Below are positions 44,334 to 52,874 of a DNA stretch of 64,000 nt, piece by piece. This stretch comes from an uncultured Phaeodactylibacter sp. (GTDB taxonomy: Bacteria; Bacteroidota; Bacteroidia; Chitinophagales; Saprospiraceae), in the NCBI GenBank assembly GCA_913057245.1, contig CAJXNH010000004.1, forward strand, positions 124,001 to 188,000. The letters are read 5' to 3'. Below the pieces are notes generated by a model. The model worked only from the letters and a program-made list of their open reading frames with translations. It was not told the DNA's origin and ran no database searches. Position 1 is the first letter of the stretch; each line of letters opens with the position of its first letter. Position numbers and translations under genes: made by a program.

Positions 44334-44960
44334 ATGAGACCCTACCTGTTTACCCTGGCAGCAGCCCTGCTACTTTCAGCCTGCAACACCTCCAAATCCA
44401 CCACCGACACAGCAAACACCAAGGCCCTCGACCAGCTACAGCAAGCGATGACCGGCACCTTTACCAGCGCCGCTCAGGCTGCCGAAGATGATGCCTTCTA
44501 CGACATCACCCTGCACATGTACCCGATTTGGAAGGACCGGGGGCATTGGCTGTAAGTGGAGCAAGCCGTGAGTGCCATGCCTGCCAAGCCTTACCGGCAG
44601 CGCATCTACCAATTAGAACAGGTGGACAAAAAGACCTTCAAAAGCATCGTCTACACCGTAGATAATGAAGATGACCTGGTAGGCGACTGGCAGGTACCGG
44701 AAAGCTTCAATGCGCTATCCAAAGATGACCTGCGTTTGCGCGAAGGCTGCGCGGTCATTCTAACCCAACAAGCTGACGGCTCTTACACCGGTAGCACAGA
44801 GGGGGATAGCTGCAAAAGCACCCTGAGGGGAGCGGATTATGCCACCTCCAAAGTCACCGTCATGCCCGGCAAAATTGTTAGCTGGGATCAGGGCTTTGAT
44901 GCGTCCGGAGCACAGGTATGGGGTGCAGAGAAAGGGGGGTATGTTTTTCTCAAGAATTAA
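44334..44960 (+). pseudogene. CpcT/CpeT-like lipoprotein gene interrupted by an in-frame stop
   Basis: The first 73 codons (lipoprotein signal with LLSAC, then HMYPIWKDRGHWL) end at TAA 44553-44555; the same frame continues without shift for 134 more codons (VEQAVSAMPAKPYRQRIYQLEQV...GCAVIL...SWDQGFDASGAQVWGAEKGGYVFLKN). In the CpcT/CpeT family the broken position is a tyrosine in the motif W-L-Y-V-E-Q-A, so a TAC or TAT to TAA change explains it. The second half has no plausible start or signal of its own. Either a recent pseudogene or a base-call error. Bacteroidota homologues are not bilin lyases in any proven sense; the fold is a calycin-like barrel. Confidence 0.85.
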
Positions 44961-45162
44961 GGTCAAGAGCTTATTCAGTGTGCAGAACCAATTGCACTTC
45001 TTGAATAGCCTCGCAGCGTTTGCTGTTGGATAAGCTGAAGCAGAGCGGGAAGCTCTACCCCAGCAGCCATAGCGCTTAAATGCAAAGGGTTACCCACACG
45101 CTTATTCAGACTCTTTAATCATTTATGGAAAAAATTAAAAAACCTGCTGCGCTGAAAGACTG

Positions 45163-46407
45163 CTATTTACTAATCCTGAATTGGTCCACCACTTTTCTGT
45201 CCTTCGTGGCTATTGCCGTTCCTTCAAGGGTTTTTCCTTCTATTTTAAGGGTCAGGAAAGCCCAGGTATGGCTGGATGCAGCTACTAAGTTCGGGTATTT
45301 ACAATTGTCAGGATCGGGATGAAAGGGTTTAGGGTCGGTCCCAACGCCTCTTAGTTTTCCTCCACTTCCTGCAGTTATACTGATAAAGCCTTCCGGGGTC
45401 TGATAGTGTGAATGAGTACTCATAGCACGTTCTACTACCTGCCCCTCCCCATCCATAGGATTTAAACGCTCGTAGGTATGGGCATGACCATTTAACACCA
45501 GGTCCACACCATATTTTTCGAAAATCGGGTACAAGCCGACAACGGATTTGTAGTCGTTCTTATATGTGCATGACCTTCCGTTGTGGTGCAGGAAAACCAC
45601 CTTCCAATCCTGTTGATCACCTACACTGGCTAAATCAGCTTCAAGCCATTTGACCTGAGCGGCTGAATCATAAAGCACATCTCCCATTTTCGTATCAAGC
45701 CCGACAAAATGGGCATTGCCGTAATCGAAGCTATAATAATACTCGTTACCAGGCAGCTTCCATTCCTTGACATAATTCTCTTCCGGCTCATGCCAATCGT
45801 GATTGCCCAGAATCGTAAATACAGGTACATACGGGAAAACAGCACCGAAGTACTGGAATAGATTTGAATCGTAATCTTCACTCTTTCCATCAGGATAAAT
45901 AATATCTCCAAGCAGTAACCCAAACTTGAGTGAATCCACATAAGGTACCAGAGCCTTAGCCAATGCGTCCGGGGTGCCCCCCTCTTCTACCGGTTCGCCG
46001 ATATCCCCTACGGCAAAAAAAGAGAATATGGAATCCTTCCGACCTATTGGCGATGGAAACCTAAGGTTTTGATCAACCAAAAATTGCTGATTATCGGTAA
46101 AAATCTGGTACTCATAAATTGTAGCTGGATTCAGATTAAACAGCGTGACTTCATGCTCCACCACATTGGTATTGGTGATGCGGGTAACGCCATCTGCATT
46201 AGACCATTCCTTTGATCCCCTCAATTTGTATCGGACGTTGCAGTTGTCCCCGGTATTCGTTCTCCAGAGGATGGAGATACTATCGCTAATTGCACTTTGT
46301 AAATAAGGCTTCCGAACCAATTCAATTTTTTGATCGTCCTTTTGCAAGTTCCCACATGAGGCCAGAGCAAGAATCAAAAGACAGGGAATTATAGTACCAA
46401 GCTTCAT
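45163..46407 (-). CDS. Purple-acid-phosphatase-like metallophosphoesterase, lipoprotein
   Basis: Start at 46407 gives a lipoprotein signal (LILALASC); upstream alternatives at 46431 and 46437 only add a basic extension. Residues ~25-120 are a Fn3-like purple acid phosphatase N-terminal domain (RKPYLQSAISDSISILWRT). The catalytic domain shows the motif order VGDIGEP, LLLGDIIYPDG, GNHDWHEP, FLHHNG and NGHAHTYERL, the last being the purple acid phosphatase pattern. It should hydrolyse phospho-monoesters at the cell surface or in the periplasm. It lies downstream of a SusC/SusD pair on the same strand, separated from susD by a hairpin. Confidence 0.92.
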   Translation of the reverse strand: MKLGTIIPCLLILALASCGNLQKDDQKIELVRKPYLQSAISDSISILWRTNTGDNCNVRYKLRGSKEWSNADGVTRITNTNVVEHEVTLFNLNPATIYEYQIFTDNQQFLVDQNLRFPSPIGRKDSIFSFFAVGDIGEPVEEGGTPDALAKALVPYVDSLKFGLLLGDIIYPDGKSEDYDSNLFQYFGAVFPYVPVFTILGNHDWHEPEENYVKEWKLPGNEYYYSFDYGNAHFVGLDTKMGDVLYDSAAQVKWLEADLASVGDQQDWKVVFLHHNGRSCTYKNDYKSVVGLYPIFEKYGVDLVLNGHAHTYERLNPMDGEGQVVERAMSTHSHYQTPEGFISITAGSGGKLRGVGTDPKPFHPDPDNCKYPNLVAASSHTWAFLTLKIEGKTLEGTAIATKDRKVVDQFRISK

Positions 46408-46462
46408 AGCATTTCTTTTAGGTCTTTCCATCTTCAATCCACATCACTAACTAATCAAAAGA

Positions 46463-46484
46463 GCCGGAAGCAATTGCTTCCGGC
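46463..46484 (-). terminator. Hairpin between the SusD and phosphatase genes
   Basis: A perfect 22-base palindrome (11-bp arms, GCCGGAAGCAA with its complement), followed by CTTTTTT on the plus strand and CTCTTTT on the minus strand. On the minus strand it would end or attenuate the susCD transcript before the phosphatase gene. Confidence 0.7.
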
Positions 46485-46520
46485 CTTTTTTCAAATCATC
46501 ATCGGGATTAATAACCCCAT

Positions 46521-48293
46521 TTAATACCCTCTGTTCTGCACAAGAAACCCGTCCAAAACAGAAGCGCCATCAATGGCACTCTGTGGGATGGGGAACAGGC
46601 GATTGTTCACGTCCGAGCTGGTCTTCTCCGTCCAGGTGTCCTCAAACTTACCGAATCGGATTTGGTCATTCCGGCGGTGGCCTTCCCAGTACAGTTCGAA
46701 GCCACGCTCGTCATACAGGCGCTCGAGGTCGATATCATCAAGTGGCGCAGGCGTTTGTTCCGGGCGGGCATTTCTGGAGGTACGCAGCGTGTTGATATCC
46801 TCCAAAGCACCAGCCACATCTCCTTTGCGGAGTTTAGCTTCTGCCCGGTTCAGGTACACTTCTCCAAGGCGCAGCAGAACGAGATCCACGCTGCTGTTAG
46901 CGGTGCCGTTGGCTGAAGTACGGCTGAATTGATGCTTGGCGTAGCGGTAGCCGGTATTGTGGAAACTGCCTTCGGTGGTGAAGTCGATATTCAATACGTG
47001 AGTGACGTACACTTCTTCCTCTGCTTCTCTGACAGAGCTTGTGGCATCTTCCCGTACCGGATATATGCGGGCATCACCATTAGGGCAAGCCAGGAAGTTA
47101 CCGTCCGGACCTTCTCTCGGGCCCCACTGAACACCGCGAAGGATGCCCCGGTCCATCTGAAACTCCAAAGGTGGCACACAGAAAAAGTGATCTTCGTCAT
47201 TTGCCGGGGATAAGCCAGTGAGGTCCTGTAGTTCCTCCGGGATCATCACATTGCGCTTGTAAAAACGGGCATCTGCATCCGCCGGGTCAATATCGCCATA
47301 GGCATCGACCCAGGTCTGGTAGAAGTCCGGCGTCATAGCCGGGCCATTGGTACCATCAGGGTTACCATCAGCAATCCACTCCGGGCGTGCCAAATACGCG
47401 CCGGAAACAGACCAGTAGGCCCATCTGCCGTGCTCGTTGGACAGCTGCCCTCTCTGATCGAGTGCAAAGATCAGTTCAGGGTTGCCATTGTTATCATCAT
47501 TGAACAGATCAAAGTACTCAGACTCCAGGGAATAGCGGCCGGAGTTGATGATAAGATCGGTATACTCAATCACCTTATCCATATCCTCCGTTGTGAAGTT
47601 AGGCGTGCCATAGGGATCGCGGTAAACAGCAGCATTCAGGTGCAATCTTGCCAGAAGCCCCCAAACGGCACCCTGCGTAAACCGGCCGGTTCCCTTATCG
47701 GTGTTGATCACATCCACCACAGACAGCAGTTCGCTCTGAATGTAGTCGATGGCCTCCTGCCCTCTCAAAATCCTGGAAGTCTCCGTGGAATTTTCCTTTT
47801 GAAAGGCGAGACCCCAGCTGTCCATCATGAGCATATTCAGATAGGCCCGCATGGTAATCATTTCGTACAAAGCGCCTTCTGCTTCTGTGTCTCCTGCATC
47901 TGCAAGTGGACGGAGTACTTCTATCGCGGTCAGCGCCCTGGAAATATTGGTGGTTATGCCGTTCCAGGAATCTGTCACCACCTCATTGGTAGGTGTCATC
48001 TGATGGGCATGCAGTGCGATGTATTTGCCTCCGTCAAACCAGTCCGTACCACCTCGTGCCGGGAGAATAGCTTCATCAGAAGTGACTTCCTGCAGGCCAA
48101 AGTAAATAGTATGCCGCCATACGCCCCTTCTCATGTAGCCATAGGCTGGCGCAATAGCACCACTAACAATTTCTGCCTGGCCAGTACCCGCAAAGGACTC
48201 ATCCAGTACATTCTCCTCCAGGTCGGTACAACTCCACTGCATGCAGAGCAGCGCAGTCAGGAAAATAGTTTTATATAAATTTTGCTTCTTCAT
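46521..48293 (-). CDS. SusD/RagB-type surface lipoprotein of the second pair
   Basis: A 590-residue SusD protein: signal with lipobox MQWSC, mature start TDLEENVLDESF, TPR helices, and the C-terminal RLGEVYLNRAEAKLRKGDVAGALEDINTLRTSRN, ERGFELYWEGHRRNDQIRFGKFEDTW, LFPIPQSAIDGASVLDGFLVQNRGY. It pairs with the SusC gene immediately upstream (44 bases between them). Residues that bind the ligand cannot be identified by eye. Genomic context (phosphatase, phosphonate enzymes) suggests a phosphonate- or phosphate-containing substrate. Confidence 0.95.
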   Translation of the reverse strand: MKKQNLYKTIFLTALLCMQWSCTDLEENVLDESFAGTGQAEIVSGAIAPAYGYMRRGVWRHTIYFGLQEVTSDEAILPARGGTDWFDGGKYIALHAHQMTPTNEVVTDSWNGITTNISRALTAIEVLRPLADAGDTEAEGALYEMITMRAYLNMLMMDSWGLAFQKENSTETSRILRGQEAIDYIQSELLSVVDVINTDKGTGRFTQGAVWGLLARLHLNAAVYRDPYGTPNFTTEDMDKVIEYTDLIINSGRYSLESEYFDLFNDDNNGNPELIFALDQRGQLSNEHGRWAYWSVSGAYLARPEWIADGNPDGTNGPAMTPDFYQTWVDAYGDIDPADADARFYKRNVMIPEELQDLTGLSPANDEDHFFCVPPLEFQMDRGILRGVQWGPREGPDGNFLACPNGDARIYPVREDATSSVREAEEEVYVTHVLNIDFTTEGSFHNTGYRYAKHQFSRTSANGTANSSVDLVLLRLGEVYLNRAEAKLRKGDVAGALEDINTLRTSRNARPEQTPAPLDDIDLERLYDERGFELYWEGHRRNDQIRFGKFEDTWTEKTSSDVNNRLFPIPQSAIDGASVLDGFLVQNRGY

Positions 48294-48337
48294 TATTGTT
48301 GGTGTAAAAGGTCAAATAATAAGTTGAAAGCGACGGC

Positions 48338-51300
48338 TTAGAATGTGATATCCAGCCCAACCAGGAAGGTTCGTGCCGCAGGGTAAGTGAACCGATCAAT
48401 ACCGAAAGTCTGAATACCGCCCGCTACACTGCCTGAGTTGACCTCCGGATCAAAACCGGAATAATTGGTAATCAGGAACAGGTTTTGCCCGGTCAGTGAC
48501 AGGCGTGCCCGTTGAATGGCATTGCTGATGCCCAGCTTTTGTGTATTGAGGTTATACCCCAGCGTTAGGTTATTCAACCGGAGGAAGCTGCCATCTTCGA
48601 GGAAGCGGGTGGATACTTCGTTAAAGTTGGTAATCTCCTCTTCCGGGAATTCTACCGCAAAGTCGGTGGTATTGGAAGAAACCGCCAGTTTTCCCTTGAT
48701 GAAGCTGCTCATAGCGGTGTGGTTGTACACTTTGTTGCCCGCTACGCCATTGAAGTTGACCCCGAAATCGAAACTCTTATAATTCAGATTCAGATAAAAA
48801 CCGTACAAGGTGTTAGGCAATGCCGATCCAACCACCGTTCGGTCGTCATCCAGAATAACACCATCGCCATTGGTATCAACAAAGCGATTGAGTCCATCTT
48901 CACCAATACCGTCAAAGGTTTGCATGAAGAAAGCGCCGATGGGTTCGCCGTTGATGTAGCCATTGATAGTGGCACCCGTTTGTCCTGCACCGGAAGCCGT
49001 ACCCGTAACGAGTACAGAGAACGGAGAATCCGTAATTTCATTATCGATCAGTGAGATGTTACCCCCGATATTCCAACGGAACTCTTTTGTAGGGTCGCTG
49101 CCGAGATCCAAAGAAAGCTCAAACCCACTGTTACGGATTTCCATATTTGGAATGTTCGTCCAGAAGGTAGCAGTAGGCTGAATGGGGTCAGCTGGTGAGA
49201 TTTCAAGCAGGATGTTGTCTGAAACCTTACTGAAATAATCGAGGGTACCTGTCAACCGGTAATCAAACAATGCGAAGTCCAGTCCAACGTTGGTCTGAGT
49301 AGATACTTCCCATTGGATATCAGGGTTGGCCAGGCGGGTGAAGGTCACCCCGAATGGGTACTGATCCAGGGTAAGCTGATCGGGCTCCAGGGGATAGGTG
49401 TTATTGGAAGCATCGCCACTCTGAGAACGGGATTCATTAAAGCTTTCCTGAGTAATTTTTGAAGGGATTTCCTGGTTACCGGTTTGTCCCCAGCTGGCTC
49501 TCAGCTTCAGATTGTCAAATGCGGTGTTGGAGAAGAAATCTTCTTTTGTAATGTTCCAACCCACTGCAAGAGACGGGAAGTAGCCGTACTTGTTGTTGCC
49601 ACCGAATTTGGAAGAACCGTCCGCTCTCATAGTACCGGTGAACAAATACTTGCCATCGAAGCCGTAATTGATTCTTCCAAAGAAAGACTGCAGCTCGTTC
49701 TCCTCGGCAGCAGCGTTCACGGTAGTCCTCAGGTCATCCGGGCTGGTATGATCCTGGTATACCGGGTCAATGCCGTTATCAATGAACCGCTCAAAAGAAG
49801 TAGACCGGGAAGCAACGAACAACTTTTGATAAGAATGCCCTGCCAGGATATTGAAATTACTCCTGCCCGCCTCAAACTGGTAGGTCAGCGTGTTTTCTAC
49901 CAGTCGGTTCTCGTTTTCAACCTCGATAGAGTTTAAGGAACCTTCAAAACCTGCCAAAGGCGCGTAGGGATCCCACTGTACATTTCTGGAAGTAGTGGAA
50001 TAATCAACACCGTAGTTCAGCTTGTAAGTTAGTCCGTTGACAATTTCGAGGGACGGCGCGATATTGGCCAGAATCCGGTTATTGGTTGAATTATCGGAAT
50101 ATAAATCGTACCGTACCAGTGGGTTCAGGCGATTTTCGTCCAGCAGACGGGGGTCCCCATTTTCGTCTCTGGCGGGCAGGGTCGGATTGAACTCCAGCAT
50201 GTCAACCAGCGTGGAAGAGATATTTGGGCGAAGGTTTTTGGTATGCGCTGCTGTAAGGTTTAAATCTACATTCAGCCGGCCACCCAGGCCTTTTTGCGTC
50301 ACGTTCAGCTTACCGGAGTAGCGCTCCAGGTTGCTGTTTTGCAGGATACCCTCCTGGTCCTGATAGCCGAGGGAAGCGTAGTAGGAAAAGCGCTCATTCG
50401 CCGCTCCGTTGACCGAGAGGTTGACGTTGTTGGAAATCCCCGTTTGTGTCAGTTCATCCTGCCAGTCCGTATTACCACCAAAGTCTTCCAGGCGGCCTCC
50501 GATTGCGGTTACCTGCTGACGGAACTCATCCGCTCCGAAAACAGGGAGCGTACGAGCAATCGTGGAAGCCGCTGTAGACGTGGAAAGGGTGGTTTCTGCC
50601 TTACCTTCCTGCCCTTTCTTAGTCGTAATCACGATAACGCCATTAGAGGCCCGGGCACCATAGATGGCGGCTGCCGAAGCATCTTTCAAGACATCAATGC
50701 TGGCGATATCATTTGGATTAATAAAGTTCAGCGGGTTATTGGCGACGCCGGTTCCGGAGTTGTCGAGTACAAAACCATCAATAACGTATAAAGGTGTCGT
50801 ACCCGACCGTAAACTACCAATACCCCGAATGATGACGTTCTGACCAGCGCCAGGCTCACCACTAACATTTGAAACATTCACACCGGCTACCTTTCCCTGC
50901 AAGAGCTGCCCGGGGTTGGTGACCACACCACGGTTGAATTCATCTGAATCCACACCGCCGATGGCTCCGGTAACGTCTGACTTTTTCTGCGTACCATAAG
51001 CCACTACAACAATATCATCCAACTGTGTGGCATTAGCTGCTAGTTGGATAGATAAATTCTCCTGATCGCCTATTACAATTTCTTGTGACACGTAGCCCAC
51101 GTAGGAAATGATAAGCACATCCCCTTCATTAGCAGAAATCGTAAAACGACCGTTAATATCCGTAACGGTACCTGTTACCGTACCTTTTACCGATACCGAT
51201 GCACCGATCAACGGATCGCCACTTTCGTCAGTAACCACCCCATCAATAGGGTTTTCAGCTTGTTGGGTTTGTCTGAAGTTTGGTGCCGCTGGCATATCTA

Positions 51301-51358
51301 TGCTGTAGCACGAAACTAAAAGGGCCAGGAACAGCCCTTTCATTAAGGAAAGTTTCAT
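48338..51358 (-). CDS. SusC/RagA-type TonB-dependent transporter of the second pair
   Basis: A 1006-residue outer-membrane importer. Signal peptide about 1-25; CarboxypepD_reg domain (IDGVVTDESGDPLIGASVSVKGTVTGTVTDINGRF); TonB box region LDDIVVVAYGTQKKSDVTGA; plug motifs VIIRGIGSLRSGTTPLYVIDGF and IDVLKDASAAAIYGARASNGVIVITTKKG; then the barrel, closing with AARTFLVGLDITF. First gene of the minus-strand susC-susD unit. Upstream lies a 758-base region with several inverted repeats and then the XRE-cupin regulator gene in the same orientation. Confidence 0.97.
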   Translation of the reverse strand: MKLSLMKGLFLALLVSCYSIDMPAAPNFRQTQQAENPIDGVVTDESGDPLIGASVSVKGTVTGTVTDINGRFTISANEGDVLIISYVGYVSQEIVIGDQENLSIQLAANATQLDDIVVVAYGTQKKSDVTGAIGGVDSDEFNRGVVTNPGQLLQGKVAGVNVSNVSGEPGAGQNVIIRGIGSLRSGTTPLYVIDGFVLDNSGTGVANNPLNFINPNDIASIDVLKDASAAAIYGARASNGVIVITTKKGQEGKAETTLSTSTAASTIARTLPVFGADEFRQQVTAIGGRLEDFGGNTDWQDELTQTGISNNVNLSVNGAANERFSYYASLGYQDQEGILQNSNLERYSGKLNVTQKGLGGRLNVDLNLTAAHTKNLRPNISSTLVDMLEFNPTLPARDENGDPRLLDENRLNPLVRYDLYSDNSTNNRILANIAPSLEIVNGLTYKLNYGVDYSTTSRNVQWDPYAPLAGFEGSLNSIEVENENRLVENTLTYQFEAGRSNFNILAGHSYQKLFVASRSTSFERFIDNGIDPVYQDHTSPDDLRTTVNAAAEENELQSFFGRINYGFDGKYLFTGTMRADGSSKFGGNNKYGYFPSLAVGWNITKEDFFSNTAFDNLKLRASWGQTGNQEIPSKITQESFNESRSQSGDASNNTYPLEPDQLTLDQYPFGVTFTRLANPDIQWEVSTQTNVGLDFALFDYRLTGTLDYFSKVSDNILLEISPADPIQPTATFWTNIPNMEIRNSGFELSLDLGSDPTKEFRWNIGGNISLIDNEITDSPFSVLVTGTASGAGQTGATINGYINGEPIGAFFMQTFDGIGEDGLNRFVDTNGDGVILDDDRTVVGSALPNTLYGFYLNLNYKSFDFGVNFNGVAGNKVYNHTAMSSFIKGKLAVSSNTTDFAVEFPEEEITNFNEVSTRFLEDGSFLRLNNLTLGYNLNTQKLGISNAIQRARLSLTGQNLFLITNYSGFDPEVNSGSVAGGIQTFGIDRFTYPAARTFLVGLDITF

Positions 51359-52116
51359 AAATTGTAAAGTTTTTCGTTAAAAACACTGGAGATGATGCTG
51401 CTTGTGCCGACCAAAGCTGTTAGTAGCATCTCTCCTTTCTCTTTGTATACTCCTATCCACACGGACAGAAGCGAAGTGCATCAAATACACTTCTAATTAA
51501 TTTGTTTCTTTCCTTGGTTTTTTGGTTAGAGTAAGAATCTTGACCGCTTCTGTTTTTTCCTTAAAAAGAGGAAAATGGACAAAAGAGCCTGCACTACCTG
51601 GAATGAGTTTTTCCTTTTTGCACAGTTATTCCAAAACCAGGAAGGTTATACTTCCTGATTTCCGTAGTCAATGAGGAGGTTCTCAATACATCTGTGACAG
51701 GATGTAATGAATCCGTAATATTGTTTGGATTAGAATTAAAGCGTGTTTCTGAGTTCCTCCAACCTTTCCCTTTCCTGAGCAGCAAGCAACCTATAGGTTA
51801 AGGTAGAGGGAGGTATTCGCATCTTATATCCGTTAATCCACAACTATTCTCCCATTTTCCAAAAGGAGCAGAACGGATTAACCATAAAAGCAGGTTCGGT
51901 AACGCTTTACACGATAACTTCAACTCCTGAAAACTGCAAAGAGTTAAATTTTACTGAGACGAAAATAAAGGAAATCTTACCGTTCTCAATAATCAAATGA
52001 GGGAAGAATTCAATTGATAATATTGGGTTAATAAGCTGGTTACCTTGGTTTTACTCACACCGGATTTCGGGAGCAAATTAGTGATCGTTTTTTTTTCATC
52101 TGACTGAAAAACAGAA
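51359..52116 (-). other. Gene-free 758-bp upstream region of susC
   Basis: No coding signal. Structures seen: a hairpin close to susC (GAGATGATGCT 51389-51399 with AGCATCTCTC 51425-51434, one mismatch), a 6-bp stem AGGAAG/CTTCCT (51639-51656), an 8-bp inverted repeat GTTAATCC (51832-51839) with GGATTAAC (51875-51882), and TTTTTCA-N6-TGAAAAA (52092-52111) just past the regulator stop. No perfect TAnnTTTG promoter was found; 7-of-8 matches lie on the minus strand near 51405 and 51485. Likely a regulated leader/promoter region. Confidence 0.5.
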
Positions 52117-52713
52117 TTACTCTTCTTCGTCATCGATGAAAAAGTAGATAACCAGGTAATGAACGGGGGACTTTTGCTGATTGAATGGCGCGTGCCTGAT
52201 CCTTCCATCGAAAAACAGGGAATCTCCCTTTCTTAGATCCAGAATGGTATCTTCAAGATGAAACTTTATATCACCTTCAATCATGTAAAGGAATTCAAAA
52301 GCGGCTGTAGAGACCAGTGGGCGCTGATTGCCCGGCTCAAGGGTAACAATAGAAATCTGGAAGTCGCTGCTTTTCAGGGAATGCTCAAAGATCGACCGAT
52401 AGTCGAATCCGACTGCGGACTCTTCCTTAATATATGGCACATAGTTTTCTTTTCGGACCAACAAGTACCCGCTGAAGGCTCCTTGCTCATTAATTTCTGC
52501 AAAAAAGTCCTGAGGCTCAACCCCCAGTACGCTTATCAACTGAAAAAGAGTAGGTATTGTAGGTATGATCCGCCCATTCTCAATCTTAGACAGCATTGCA
52601 GAGCTAATCCCGGCAGCCTTTGACAAGTCTACTAAACGCAGCCCCTTGTCTTTTCGATAAGCACGCAGCTTAGGGCCAATGCGGTGGATGACGTAGCCTG
52701 ATTCTAATTTCAC
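52117..52713 (-). CDS. XRE-family regulator with cupin effector domain
   Basis: A one-component transcription regulator of 198 residues. Residues ~12-66 are a Cro/C1-type helix-turn-helix (IGPKLRAYRKDKGLRLVDLSKAAGISSAMLSKIENGRIIPTIPTLFQLISVLGV). Residues ~115-198 are a cupin barrel (VTLEPGNQRPLVSTAAFEFLYMIEGDIKFHLEDTILDLRKGDSLFFDGRIRHAP) expected to sense a small molecule. The order is that of PuuR-like XRE-cupin regulators. It is divergent from the phosphonate-associated dehydrogenase gene and upstream of susC, the classical place for a local regulator. Candidate operators are at 52846-52860 and 63767-63781. Confidence 0.95.
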   Translation of the reverse strand: MKLESGYVIHRIGPKLRAYRKDKGLRLVDLSKAAGISSAMLSKIENGRIIPTIPTLFQLISVLGVEPQDFFAEINEQGAFSGYLLVRKENYVPYIKEESAVGFDYRSIFEHSLKSSDFQISIVTLEPGNQRPLVSTAAFEFLYMIEGDIKFHLEDTILDLRKGDSLFFDGRIRHAPFNQQKSPVHYLVIYFFIDDEEE

Positions 52714-52774
52714 GTATTATCAGAATTTGAACACTCGGGAAAGGTACAACAAAATAAAAGGGCCTTCAAACAAT

Positions 52775-52797
52775 AATGATACCAAAGCGAAATCATT
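52775..52797. promoter_or_regulatory. Inverted repeat AATGAT-N11-ATCATT in the divergent promoter region
   Basis: AATGAT (52775-52780) and ATCATT (52792-52797), flanked by partly symmetric AAC/GGTT. It lies midway between the XRE regulator start (52713) and the dehydrogenase start (52875). A regulator binding site is possible; the same half-sites occur in a contiguous palindrome at 61306-61319. Confidence 0.4.
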
Positions 52798-52845
52798 GGT
52801 TCAATTCGTAAAGATTCAAAATAAACGCTCTACATTTCAGCCAAT

Positions 52846-52868
52846 TTTCATAATATGAAATATCTTTG
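52846..52868 (+). promoter_or_regulatory. Operator TTTCAT-N3-ATGAAA abutting a -7 box
   Basis: TTTCATAATATGAAA (52846-52860) is a perfect inverted repeat and is followed directly by TATCTTTG (52861-52868), an exact Bacteroidota -7 element. A protein bound here would cover the promoter spacer and act as a repressor. The ATG at 52875 is only six bases past the -7 box, so the transcript would be almost leaderless. A second copy of the inverted repeat is upstream of the HD-oxygenase operon (63767-63781). Confidence 0.6.
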
Positions 52869-52874
52869 AATCCT

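Noticed and set aside
44334..44960. Two separate small genes on either side of the stop at 44553.
   Set aside because: The two halves are in the same frame and together match one CpeT-type protein.
44961..45162. Possible tRNA or small RNA in a GC-mixed gap.
   Set aside because: No cloverleaf, terminator or promoter could be found.
47430..48278. A 282-codon plus-strand frame.
   Set aside because: Antisense to the second SusD gene.
51594..51785. Short minus-strand frame of 63 codons upstream of susC.
   Set aside because: No signal, no motif and no supporting start context; treated as non-coding.
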